Source: Cornus controversa (lineage: Eukaryota; Streptophyta; Magnoliopsida; Cornales; Cornaceae). Taken from it: a stretch of 64,000 nucleotides of DNA. Shown one piece after another: positions 21,557 to 33,400 of this stretch. Below the pieces are notes generated by a model that did no database searches, was not told where the DNA came from, and was given only the letters and a program-made list of their open reading frames with translations. The first letter of the stretch is position 1; every line of letters starts with the position of its first letter. The position numbers were made by a program, and so were the translations under genes. The stretch covers positions 54,145,755-54,209,754 of the forward strand of contig CM048853.1 of NCBI GenBank assembly GCA_026545225.1. Direction: 5' to 3'.

Positions 21557-23372
21557 CAAATAATACCCCCGCTATATACAAAATGTGCAAATACCTTTCG
21601 GTGTTCAATTAACACTCCTATAGTTTCAAAATTGTTCAAATAATAACAAATTGATAATTTAATAATTAAAATATCTAGAATATCCTTACAACAAAATAAA
21701 ATAAATAAATAATTAATTAGAAAGCAAAATGTCCAAAAAGATTTTTTTTTAATTTCAGCTCTCTTTCTCTCTCTCCGCGATATCTCTCTCTCATCTCTCT
21801 CTCTTCATTTTCAACTCTCTCTCTCCGCAATTTCTCTCCTCGTCTCTGTTAGGTCTCTCTTCGAATGATGGAGACTCGGCGGTAGGTATCTTCGATGGGT
21901 GGTGATGGCTAGTACATGAATGGACCGGCTGCTTGTGGAGAAAGATGACGGTGGAGCTGGGTCTTCACGGTGGACGGTGGAGCATGCGGTAGTGGCTGGA
22001 TGGAGGAGGAACTGCCATGGAGTTCCAGCGAGTGAAATGGGTTTGTTGTGGCCAACTGGCCATGCGGTGGTGGCCATGGTCAGGAGGACCCAAAGTGGGT
22101 CTTCTTAGTTTAGTTTTACTAACAGTGCCCTGTTTCCACTATTTTTACAGTCATAAGCTTTCTCTCTCTTTATAACAACACAAAACTGAAATTAAACTCA
22201 GGGTTAAATTAATCTATGAATTTCGAATCAAAATTTAGAGATATTTTTCTATGGTTTCTATTCACAGTGATTGCGGTTTGAGATTGTGAACTCATCAAAT
22301 TGATACGGTACAATATATACATATATATTTATTATATCAATTTGATTTTGTTAAATCTCTATTGTTTGTAAATGGATTTGAATTGAGACTTTGTTGTGTA
22401 TATATTGTATCAATTCATGATTATATATGTGTGTGTGTGTGTGTGTATACACTGAATTGGGCATGTTGGAATCGAACATGGAAGTTGAGGAACCGGCCGA
22501 TCATGATCACGAAGAGAAACCAGACGATGGAGATGGGTACACACACTCACACCCGTAAAGAATGGTTGAACCCAGTTCTTCCAATTATCTGCAACTTGTG
22601 TCGAAAACAGGGCAATGTCAAGCCTGTGATAGCAGAGAAGAGAGAGATCAATTGGCTATTTATGCTTTTGGGTCAGATGATTGGATGTTGTAACCTCAAA
22701 CAAATGAAGTACTTCTGCAAACATACCTACAATCATTGAACAGGTGCCAAGGATCGTCTTCTTTATTTCATTTATCTTGGACTCTGCAAACAGCTGGAAC
22801 CCAATGGCCCTTTTGATTCCTATTGAACATTCATCTCACACACACACACACACACATATATATGTAAGGTGTTATTGATTGTTGGTTTCGAGTCTATGAT
22901 CAGCATGCTAGTTTTAATTACTAATTTTCTCTAGCTTTGATCGAGTGAACTGTTACTTGGTATTAGTTCAGTGTTTAATGTTCATATATTGAAAATGTGT
23001 TCATTCATTCCTTCAATCCAGGTTGGGGACGGGATCGAATATTTGTGTATGGAAACATGGTATTACTTTTCCTTTAAGTGTTTCCTTTTAAGTGCTTCCA
23101 AAAGCATTACAGTTCATAAGCAACAAAAAAAAAAAAAATGTTAGGGGCATTATGGTCTTTTAAAAAGGGCTTTTTGGGATTTTTAATGATTTTATTTTGT
23201 TAAAATAGCCTTTGGGGGTACTTGCACAGGTAATTTTCAAACTGTAAGAAGTTACATGCATGTACATAACTTGAGGAGTGTTTTTTACACATTTTGTGTA
23301 TGGAAAAGCGGAGTGTTTTTTACACATTTTGTGTATAGCAAAGCGAAAGTATTTTTTGCACTTTAACGGAAA
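21547..23372. mobile_element. Candidate Pack-MULE with captured host gene fragments
   Basis: The left end (gtaaagtgcaaataatac … gctatatacaaaatgtgcaa) is an imperfect inverted match to the right end (tacacattttgtgtatagca … attttttgcactttaac). The right arm also has a 35-bp tandem duplication (23275-23309 and 23310-23344). Inside are a GC-richer block (21840-22110) unlike its surroundings and a clear fragment of a host gene (22555-22826). No transposase is present. A target-site duplication was not found, and the left end adjoins the foldback arm, so the exact boundary is uncertain. Confidence 0.55.
22555..22826 (+). pseudogene. Captured fragment of a DUF7086-type plant protein
   Basis: Reads KEWLNPVLPIICNLC, then VKPVIAEKREINWLFMLLGQ, MIGCCNLKQMKYFCKHTYNH, a stop (22737-22739), TGAKDRLLYFIYLGLCKQLE and PNGPFDS. 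I recognise this as the C-terminal half of the plant-specific DUF7086 family, of unknown function, with a zinc-finger-like C-x2-C pair and the signature LLGQMLGCC…LKYFCKHTKNH. The internal stop falls where relatives have an arginine before TGAKDR. CGA to TGA is a one-base transition. No upstream start or promoter belonging to the fragment was seen, and it lies within the candidate Pack-MULE. Confidence 0.75.
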
Positions 23373-25409
23373 AAATAAGACTTAAGCGTAATTGTTTTAA
23401 CTTCTGATATGAAGACTCATTCTGGTTGAGTCATTCTTCAATTCTTTATTCTCCTAGAGGAAATCTAATATTTGTTAGCCGAATTTCTACGCTCAACTAA
23501 TAAATGATTCCAAAACAAAACCAGATCCATCTAAGGTAGTTGCCACGTGGTTGAGCATTCACCAAAATCAGATCCATCTAAGCTAGTTGCCACATTGTAG
23601 TTGAGTATTCACCAAAAATGATGCAAACACAAGTATGCATGTGTTTTGAACAGATGCTAGTTACTTTTGTCTAGCTCGTCATGGTATTTAATAGGTCCAA
23701 GTGAGCTCCAAACGCACATGAATCTAGTTTTGGTTCCCTTCCAGGATGCATCTATACTGCAACTAATAAAATTTGTTGGCCTCATAATACCTAAAGTGAA
23801 CAAGTACTTGTCCTGTAACTCGAGATGTCTGTTTTTGACGACCACATCGTTGGCAGAACATCTCAAGATTTACAAAGTTGTCTTACAACACATATAGATA
23901 ACATAAAAATGCTTTTCAATCCCAATTCTATGATATGACCATCTTCATGTTTAACCAATAACGTACAAGAGACGTACAAGACAATTCTACCTTGGCTAGG
24001 GATATAATGTACAAATCAACAAGTCTCCCTTGGCTAGGGATACAATATGAAAATCAATTTGATCGTAAGAAGAATTACAGTAAATGATGCATAAAATTCA
24101 TACAGGTCTTGATGTTGAATAGATACAAAATAAATTCATATTCTCTACAATGCTTTAGTCTAACCTGGTGAGGGAGCATCATACACGATTGCATGCAAAA
24201 GAAAAATTACTTTCCTGTTTCTTCGAGCAAAAGGGAGAGGATATCATGACCAAAGGAAATTAATAATACAAACTGAATTCATTCATTCAACACAGGTCCA
24301 AACAGCTGCAATGTTTCTCAAGGCTTAGGAGTGGCCATCACTAACAGTACATCTATCAACCTTGATCATATCACAGTAAGCAAATGAGAAAGTATTGGAC
24401 AGCTAATCACAGTTCAAAAAAGTTTCATGATTTGTGATTACGCATCAGCCTTCGGGCTCCAGTATCCACTCACATCCATATGTCCCCTGCAATAGGCTTT
24501 ATAAGGAATTGAAAACAGAAATGCCCAAATCCCAATAGTAGTGAATTATAGTCTTGGTTCCAATATTGCAGTGACTTTGTCACATTGTAGTTATATATTT
24601 ACCAAAACTGATTCTAGCAGAAGTCTGCATGTCTTTTGACCATATCTCTAGTGAATTTGCCTACCTCATTCTTAGCATTAAATCCGTCCAAATTCAAGTC
24701 AAAACCAAGTCCATGCGAGTTCCAAGGCACTTAAATCTTATTAACTCCTACCAGCATGCATAAGCTGGTTGGGCACATTGTAGTGAATATTAACCAAAAA
24801 TGATTCAAATAGAAGTTTGCATGTGTTTTGAACATATGCTAGTCAATATTGCCTACCTTATCATAGGGTTAATGGATCGAAGTTCAGGTTATGCCTAGGT
24901 TTATGTGAGCTGCAGGGCACATGAATCTTGCTATAGTTCCCCTCTAGCATGCATGAATAGTGCAACTAGTTAAACATAGAGAATTTTATTGCCACGTAAA
25001 ACCCAAAGCGAATTGATGCTTCTCACATAGGAAGTCTGTTATTGACAACCATGATACTTACAGAAGAAATCAAGATTTACAAATACGAGGATAATTTAAT
25101 CAAATAACTAAAAGTAACCAACACTGATGCAAACTATGATTGCAATTGCAACATGTCCTTAATTAACATTAATTAAGATAAAGGCACATACCTGATGAAG
25201 ATTGAGATTTCTCTGCAATGTCAGTGTTGAGAATGGTGAGGATTCATCTGGGCATGCCCATTTCAGTGATTCGGTCATCAATCTTGCCAGTGGTTGAAAA
25301 AACTCACACCACTGGTGTTGAATGAATATGCAACGAAAGCAATCAGAAAAAAAAGTAGATGGAAGAAATGTAGCAATTTACGATTATGTTGTATAAAGAG
25401 TAAAACAAG
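23373..25409. other. Non-coding flank with degenerate dispersed repeats
   Basis: Diverged units built around attcaccaaaaatgat followed by tgcatgtgttttgaacatatgct occur near 23610, 24595 and 24790. Each continues into text resembling a gcacatgaatct phrase. Part of the stretch (24460-24490) matches 7065-7110. These units look like old 3' flanking or intron sequence of NBS-LRR genes. No gene was recognised. Confidence 0.5.
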
Positions 25410-25469
25410 TACCAGACTGGAATTCGGGGTTTTGCAGCACGAACAAAAACCAGAGGGATCCAACGTGAG

Positions 25470-25600
25470 AATGAGTTTCAATCAAAAGTTTTATGATGTC
25501 TTCATCATCGGGGGTTGTATGTGGCGGATTGGAGCAATGGTGGACCAATCTTTCCCTTTTTGCCCCGAGTAAGGTCCTTTCAGCAATGGACATATTCCAA
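25470..25600 (-). pseudogene. CNL C-terminal end fragment, second copy
   Basis: Minus-strand text includes GQKGKDWSTIAPIRHIQ, the same C-terminal CNL block as at 7353-7735, here with a frameshift before the aspartate-rich end. The sequence downstream of the old stop (25405-25470) also matches 7285-7350, so both copies derive from the same gene end including its 3' flank. Confidence 0.8.
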
Positions 25601-25604
25601 AAAG

Positions 25605-25960
25605 GCCAGGTATTTACGGACTTTCATATCATTTATACTCCATATGAAGCAAAAAGGTGTTACATGATATGCTGCCAAGTCTGGGATGCTTGAAGGTGTT
25701 ATCTTTATCTAAGTATCGGATTTTTGAATTGACTCTGACAAATTGATACATTTATGCCATTTGAATCTCTCTGAAACAAGACTCAAATTGCTATTTACTT
25801 CAGTTTGAACCATGTGCAATCTACAAACATTGAATTTAACATGGTATCACGATATCATTGAGTTGTTGCCTATGAGTATTGGGAAGCTAATTAACTTGCA
25901 ACATCGGAATGTTGCTTATTCTAGGCTAAGAAGCTGCAAATTAATTAGCATCCCAATACC
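25605..25960 (+). pseudogene. CNL fragment, start of LRR domain
   Basis: Plus-strand blocks in shifting frames: YLRTFISFILHMKQK, VLHDMLPSLGCLKVLSLSKY, KLIHLCHLNLSETRLK, MCNLQTLNLTWYHDIIEL and PMSIGKLINLQH. This is the ARC2-to-LRR transition of an RPP13-like receptor. It abuts the minus-strand C-terminal fragment at 25470-25600 head to head. No NBS sequence is nearby. Confidence 0.8.
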
Positions 25961-26400
25961 CAAATGCAACTCAGTTATCACAAGATCACCATGGCAAATA
26001 CAATGTTTATAGATTGAACATAGTTGTAACTGAAGTATGTAACAATTTGAATCTTGTTTCAGAGAGATTCAAATGGCGTAAATATATCACTTTGTCAATT
26101 GTGACAACTCAAAAATATGATACCAAGATAAAGATAATACCCTTAAGCATGGCAGCATATCATGTAACACCTTATTGCTTAAGAAATAATCTCCATATAA
26201 AGGAAATGGAGTAAATGATATGAAAGTACGTAAATCCTTTGCCTTATTGACAAAACTGAATTTCACAATTGCATCATATTTGGCTGTAACATATGAGAAA
26301 TGACAGACATTTTTAGAGAGATCACCTGACTTTTTATGATAATCCTCTAACCTTAAACAAATCCTTGATTTAGAAAAACAGTTGTTATCTTCATCTTCCG

Positions 26401-26474
26401 TTGATTTATTGCCTTTAGCATGTCACTGCACAAATCCTTGATTTATTGCCTTTACTGTGTCACTGCACAAATCC
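26401..26474 (+). repeat. 37-bp tandem duplication
   Basis: Two adjacent copies (26401-26437 and 26438-26474) of a unit beginning ttgatttattgccttta and ending gtcactgcacaaatcc, differing at about three positions. A third partial copy of the end of the unit precedes it (gtcattg-free aacaaatccttgattta, near 26358). Confidence 0.75.
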
Positions 26475-26494
26475 TTTTGCCATCCATAACTAGA

Positions 26495-27340
26495 TTAACT
26501 TTTCCTTTTCAAATTCGTGATCCGAAAATATAGAACAATATGCAAAACTGCTGCCCAACGAATGCTCAGAGAGCTAAACAAAAAGTATATCAGTAGTTTT
26601 CCTGAACTAAGACGAAGCCGAATGATATCAGTTGTGGATTTGATGAGGACTTGAGGCGTAGAGGAGTACCTAAATATAGGATTATTACTGTCTTTCACAA
26701 TGGTGTAGACACATGCTGCCAAGGCCATTCTATGGGATAAGAAAACCTTAAGAGGGTTCCACGACATGGCAGCCCTCTCAATCAAAGAATACCAAGAGGG
26801 TTGAAGGCAATAAAAACAACAGAGGTGTTGGAAGTGTTGCCAAATAGGATGGGTGAAAGTGCACTGAAAGAAAAGATAGGAATGGTTCTCGGTTGATTGA
26901 GAACAAAGGGAGTTGGAAGAATTTAGGAAAGCCATTCAGTGTCTATCAAGGGTAAGAAGTTTCTCTTGGATAGCAAGCCAGAGAATAATGGAATGCTTAG
27001 GGATGTTAGGTCTGGTCCAGACTAAGTGGTGCCAATTTGGGAAAAGGGATTGACCGGAAAGGATGGACATTGTGTGGGCGCAGGAGAAAGAACTAGAAGG
27101 GGAAGGAACCAAATCAGAGAGTCAGTAGAAGAGCAATCAAATTTTGGGAGGTTAGATTGATTTCTGAAAATGGGCATAACACGAGAGAGGGCTGAGGGGA
27201 TGATCCATTGGTTGTTTCAAATGAGGGTGCTGACTATAGCATATTTTTTCGAGGGTTTGGAATTCTTTCAATGAGATGACCCGATGGGAACCGTGTGTCA
27301 AAACACCACAAGTAATTATGCCATTCCCAAAATCCATAAC
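26495..27340 (-). mobile_element. LINE ORF2 C-terminal fragment (zf-RVT)
   Basis: Minus-strand text around 27050-26950 reads WHHLVWTRPNIPKHSIILWL then AIQEKLLTLD. It is followed by SLCSQSTENHSYLFFQCTFTH and HPIWQHF (about 26935-26800). This is the zinc-binding end of a plant L1 reverse transcriptase. Further upstream (27340-27150) the text is consistent with the preceding region of ORF2. It differs from the LINE at 12.7-18.7 kb, so it is a separate truncated insertion. Confidence 0.75.
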
Positions 27341-29655
27341 CGGTTACAAAATCCCCTTCAACCCATCCCCACCCCGTTTAAATCCCTAATTTCAAGGATG
27401 ATCTTCGACTGCCCTGTGACATTGCACTAAAGAAAATGGCTGCTTTGTCTGAGAAGTAACAGACTGATATTTCATATTTGTAAAGTTTGTCAAATTGTTA
27501 TGGAAGTGAAATATACGCTAGTTGCAAAGGTATGAACTACGAATAAAGGAAAAACTAGGAAGAGCGAGTTGAGAAATACCAGATCTGATGATTTTGAGCC
27601 ATAAATATGTATATATATATTTTTGTATAGAAAGAGAGAACGAACCAGTGAACCACCGATGACCGATCTGAAGCCTGGTTGAAGCACCGATCAGAAGCAA
27701 CTTCACGGATTCACCGGTCTGAAGCACTGATCGGAGATGGAGCACGGAGACGGCGAGGAGTCCAATGGAGAGGACTAACGAGTCGTGTGGACCGTGTGGT
27801 GTGTCTGAAGCTGACTGAGGAGTAGGGCTTTCTGAGCTGAGTGAGGCATATACAATTATACATACACAGACAGTCACACAGAGATTATTTATGTAATATA
27901 ATATTATATATAAGGGTAAAATAATAAAATCATAGGGACCACTCTCGCAACCCGGCCCCGAAAGAAATTTTTACTTCCTAAACGTTATTTCCATCTCGTT
28001 TCTTGGGTCAAATTGTCATTTCCAATAAATAAAAAAAAGAAGAAGCAGGAGGTAATACCCGTCTTTAATTTTTAAAATTTTAAACTAGCCTTTAAGATTT
28101 TATTGGACTACGCAAAGGACCTAGTGGTTTACTAGAGAAAATTATCCTGGAGGAAGTTGAAAATGCTGTTAACCACTTTTGTCGCTCTACAAACCATCCC
28201 TTGGTTCTAATCTTTTTGTTCCTTCTCAATTCTTTTCTTGTATTGTCGGTTAAAAAAAATTCTAAGATTGAAAACCCCGAACAAGGGCAAGGCTAATTTT
28301 GTAATTTAAATGTACAGAAGGGTAATATTGGAACTTCAGTCCAAATTTATGTAATGTTTATAACAACTATTTAACAATCTTTGATTTTTGTTCAAGTACA
28401 TGAAATGTTCATTTATAGGCAAGAAACTACGGACACGGACATGAGTACGATACGATATAGATATGATGATACAAAAAATTTTAAAAAAATAAAATACGGA
28501 TACAGCAAGAATACGTCAAATAAATAAATATATTATACATAATTTTATTCTTCAACCATACAATAAATTTAAAGCAATTATATAAAATATAAGAAGTTAA
28601 AATCTAAAAATTTCCTATCTTTTCTAACATTCTTTACAATGACTCACTTAAGAGTTTTAAAAATATTTTTATTTTATTATAAAATGACACTTATTTTCTA
28701 ACTTATAAAGTTTTTAATATTACAATCTCAATCACATTTTATAGAACAAAAAATTACAAATTTGTCCTGAAAAGTATCATAAATGTATCCTAGGTATATC
28801 CTGGCGTATCCCCGCGTATCTCAGCCATATCCGATATTCAAAAAATAATTTTAAAAAATGAGATATTTTTTCGGAGTATTTGTATTTCCGAATTTATGGG
28901 TAAAAGGTCCAAACCACAGGATAAGTCAAGATACTTCACTCAAAAATAAAAGAGATTTTTTTTTGAAGTAATTGGTAAGCCTTTTAGGATTTTTAAAACA
29001 TTTTTTCTTGAATTTTGTAGTTTATTAATTATAAATTGGTATTTCACCGTAATTTAATGAATACATGTCAATGCATTAATTAGAATGAGAATATTATTTT
29101 ACAAAAATGGTAGGAGACAACGAGGCCAACATGTAATTAAAAATGACTATAAAAGATACAGGAAAAAAAAAAGGAGGAGAATTCATGTGATAAAGACAAG
29201 AATGAATGATGATAATAATGTATGTTGAATTTGTTATCAAATCCCTAAAAAAATGAAAAAAAAAATTTTTGAATGACAATGGAGCACTGCAATTTTGGGT
29301 TTGGGCGTAAATTTTGTAATATTTTCCACAGAAATAACGACACCCTCTTGAATATTGAAATTTTCTGGTTTTGTTACATTAGACTATTAGAGCCGTGTTA
29401 TAGTTGCACACTAAGGTAGACCCAATAAAGCTACTTTTTTAGGCAATAATTCTTTCCGGAATCAGCAAAAGAAATGTAGCTTATTGATCAGACACTGTTG
29501 TGAAAATCATGGAATGCACCACGAAAAGAAAGCTAGAAGAATTAATGGAATTCAAGGGCCTCTTTGATTCAGTTTTCTAATAACAGTATTCTATTTTCAG
29601 TGAACTAAAAATCAGAGCTGTATTTGAGGTGATGATATAACAAATTAATAGTACA
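27341..29655. other. Intergenic DNA, no gene recognised
   Basis: A minus-strand open frame at 27518-27877 has a plausible start but no recognisable domain, and its upstream text contains a (ta)n run. Around 28430-28900 lies a decayed repeat with gatacgatacgatat / gtatccccgcgtatc words, similar in flavour to the insertion at 2986-3540. Nothing else could be assigned. Confidence 0.5.
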
Positions 29656-29659
29656 ATAA

Positions 29660-30195
29660 ATTCTTGGTGCTTAAGATTTTGAATTATCATGCAAAACGAA
29701 AAAGGAAACTCCAAATAAAAACTTGAGGTCACAGAATCTTTAATTATGTGCTTAACCTGGAATGTTGCTGCTCTCATGAATTACTAAAAAACTTGTCCTT
29801 CATATTGGGCCAACCAATGAAAATAATGCCTGCTCTAATGATGTGCGGAATTGTTGTATGGATTCACCTGGAACATCATTCCCATCGTCTCTCTACACAA
29901 TTTTAACTCGGATTTCCTTTGGGCTACTTGTGTTTCAATATTTCCATTCTCAGCTATTCCCATTCTATGACATGATTCTTGGCTGTTACCATTCAAAACC
30001 GTGCAGTTATGCTTTGCATTCTCTTGTAATTCATTGTATTATGCATTTAGACCGCACTACCAATTGCTTGAATACGTTCACCGGAATCATCATCGCTTAC
30101 CTGAGTTGCACCGTTCTAACTATGGTCATTTTCTGTTCCCAGTGGAATTTTAATACACGAGATCAGAAATCTATATCCACACTGCAGAAGTCTAT
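29660..30195 (+). pseudogene. Duplicated, truncated copy of VTT last intron and exon
   Basis: A diverged direct copy of 4430-5160, with an internal deletion relative to it. It retains the acceptor-like cccag and the beginning of the exon (tggaattttaatac). About 18 bp (the stretch encoding the TMADAT region) are lost before gatcagaaatctatatccac, and the match ends right after cactgcagaag (about 30189). The membrane-spanning part and the stop are missing, so it cannot encode a working exon. Confidence 0.8.
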
Positions 30196-30494
30196 TTTTC
30201 ACCATCCTCAAACATAACCCTGTCAATCTGAGCATAACTTCAAAATATGCTTTAGGTTGGACTTGGGGGTTATCTAGCATTGTTGGTTGCAACAGACACA
30301 GAATTTTTTGGTCCAGCAATGCATATATATTTCATATTCACTCCCCAGAGAAAAAAAGGTAGATTTATTTAACCATATAGAAAACAGTGAGGTATTAGGA
30401 ACAAAAATTTGGGAACAACGAACTGCAACTGGCAAGACAAAAGTACACTGTAAATAAATAGGAATGAATCATAAAATTATTAGAAACTGGTCTA

Positions 30495-33400
30495 TCATCC
30501 ATCCTCAAGGATCTCTCTGTGGACATGCATGCATGAGGTGCTGCAGTATTTGTAATTATACCGGTGAAAAGGAACTTTACCGACCAAAGACACATTACAA
30601 CATGAGCACTTAATATCAGTGGTTACCATACCCTTGGGCTGTGAACTGCTTGATGCAACGTTCGTGCCAGACCCTTGAGCACTGAGGGCTGCAATCCTCC
30701 TCTCTGCAGCAGCAGCTCTCTTTTCTCTCTCTGCAGCTTGTGCCATTTTCAGTTCCTCCTTATTAAAAGAAAATAAAAACGCTTGAGTCCTTGTCATGTG
30801 AATAATTATAATTGGATAATACAATAAGGATGATGGATTTGGGAGAAATATCCATAGTAGTGAACAGATAAGCACAAGCCCTGCATGGTATGCTGCACGT
30901 TGAAACTATAATAGCTAAAAACAATGTAAAATGGCACATACAAGAAGGAAACCTCGAGTTCTAAAGGTTTAAACTAATGTATTTTTTTGACGCATTTCAT
31001 GTGAATACACAACTGAGCAAAAAATTCAATCTAACCTCTTTAGACATATGTGCTACAGCACGAGACTGAGATTGTCCTTTAAGGCCTGAAATAAGAGTGG
31101 CCGCCTGATTCTCTGAGGCTTTTGGAGCAGTCTGGGATAGAGCAGCCTGAGCCTGCAGATTGATATTAAAATATTAAATGTTGTTCAAGACAAAATCAGA
31201 CTAAGTTTGGAACCAGAAAAAAGATAAATGAATTTTTCTTAAAAAAGAAATGAATGTTATATAAACAGGACCTTCTGAAATAATTTAAATATAAATTATG
31301 GGAGACAAAATTACAAATTTTGCAAATATTGCTCTATATTCACTTACAGCGTGAAAAGGAGTCGGTATGGATTTCTTCCATAGGTCTATAAAAAATTATA
31401 GCAATTATAGAAGTCCATTTTAAGGCATACGAATATTCATAATCATTTTCCACGATAACCCATTCTCATCTTCTGGGTATGACATGTTCATCCTAAATGA
31501 CAAATTTTACATTGACGACTACAGGAATCAAATGGAATCACTTCTTTCCATAGATCTCCAAAGTGCCCTTCTAAAAAAATTCATCACAGAATTTCAGCTT
31601 TTAAACCTCAAACACAAAAGCTTTGGACCAAAAAAATTCCATTAATATCCAAGCAAACATCAGCACTGAAATTGAAGAATACCTGAGCCTTCTTTTCTCT
31701 TTCTTTACGTAATTTCTTCAATTCTTTTGATCTTGCTTTTCTCTTGGCATCTTTCTCGGCCTGCGAAACCGGATAAAAAGAATTGTCAAATATTGGAAAA
31801 AAGAAACAGGAAAGATTTATTACTGTTAAAACACTGAAGTCAGCACTAAAATCACATGAACAAAGCCATAAATCACAAAACTCCCCATTGTAAACCCACC
31901 ATGAGTCATGCGGTTCTTCTCTTTGCCTTAAGTTAAAAAGCAATCAAATCATCGGCCAAACAAATGCAGGAAATAAAACTCTGCTTTGTCTCCCTGATGG
32001 AAATTTAATTTATATTCGCTGAAGATAATGATAATTTGAAATGGAATACGTGGAAGGTATAAATTTAAATCAATAGTCACAAACCAATCCTTTTTCAATA
32101 ATTTCGGGATGTTAGTAATCCACTTCTATAGTGAATCAAGAACATAATGAAGTTCGCTGAAATCCTGTTTTAGACCCCACTGCTTAGGCCTGTAAAGTAA
32201 CATAAATTTTCTGTGCATATAAGCAGAGAGAAATAATTGTGACGAAATATACTTCAGGAGAACCAATCCAAGAGCCAAGATAATCCCCACTCAATTCAGT
32301 TGTCAAAGAAATTAAATAAAAAGATCATTTGAATCGAACATTATCAGTTTTTCAAATTAGAGATGCTGAAATTTATAGAGGTGCAAAGCTTCAAATCAAT
32401 CAGTAAAGAATGTCAGATTCACCTGCTTGGTAGACTGAGATTCTTCCAACTCTTTTGTCAATGGACTGGGCACTTTAGCAGCATTCCAATCCCATTTGTC
32501 AAGGTTTGAGGCCATGAACCGTCTAAAAGTGTTCCTGACTTCCTTCTCAGTTGCAAGCATATATGCAGTCCGCCCCCTTTCATCTTTAATGCAAGGATCC
32601 AAACCCTGTTCTAGGAATTCCAATACTTTTTGGGCATTGCTAGACTTTGTTGCTTCATGCAAAGGTGTTGATGTGCCAAATATTTCACTCTCACTCTCAC
32701 TTGAGATGGACAAATCAGCAATTTTTTTGACACCTGAAGAAGCTTCAGTAGTTCCCCCACATTCCAGATTATCCCCAGCTTTCTCTTTGTTAGACCCTTG
32801 GAGGCCATCACTTGTACTACTTGCACCTAAAAGTGAATCCTCTTTGATGATAGGTGTAGTTTCCTCACCTACCTCATAGGAAACTTGTGTCAACAAATTA
32901 TATATTCGCCGTGCTTCCTTTAAGGTAGGTCTCCGGACAGCTAATGGAACATTTCGAACAACTCGATGCAGACAACTAAAATATGGTTTTTGTCCATCAA
33001 AAAACAGTTGACGATTGCTTGAAGGGGCATAAATGAAAATACAAGAGGAAGCATCAAAATAAGGCTTCCAAGCAACGAATAGGTCTTGAATTTCCTAGTA
33101 ATTGATGAGATGAAGATAAGTCAACAATTCAAGATTAAGAAAGTGAACTGGAAGGAACATATCTACCAAACTTGACCATTGACCTCTGGCTAAGGCAGTA
33201 GGAAACAACTTTGACATTTGAGAACATCATTAAAACATTATAAAATAAAAAAAGAAGAAGAAGAAGATAAAAAAGAAGTTAAATAGCACAAAAAAACACA
33301 AAAAAGGAAAACACAAGCAAGGACAAGAACTGAGACTTTGTGTTAAATATCATTATGTCATTAAGTGTGAAACAATTACGTGTTAGAGATGGCATAGCAT

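Noticed and set aside
27518..27877. Minus-strand 119-codon open frame as a gene
   Set aside because: No domain, simple-sequence neighbours, no splice or promoter support; not distinguishable from chance.
32496..32879. Plus-strand 127-codon open frame
   Set aside because: Antisense shadow of VMS1 exon 4.
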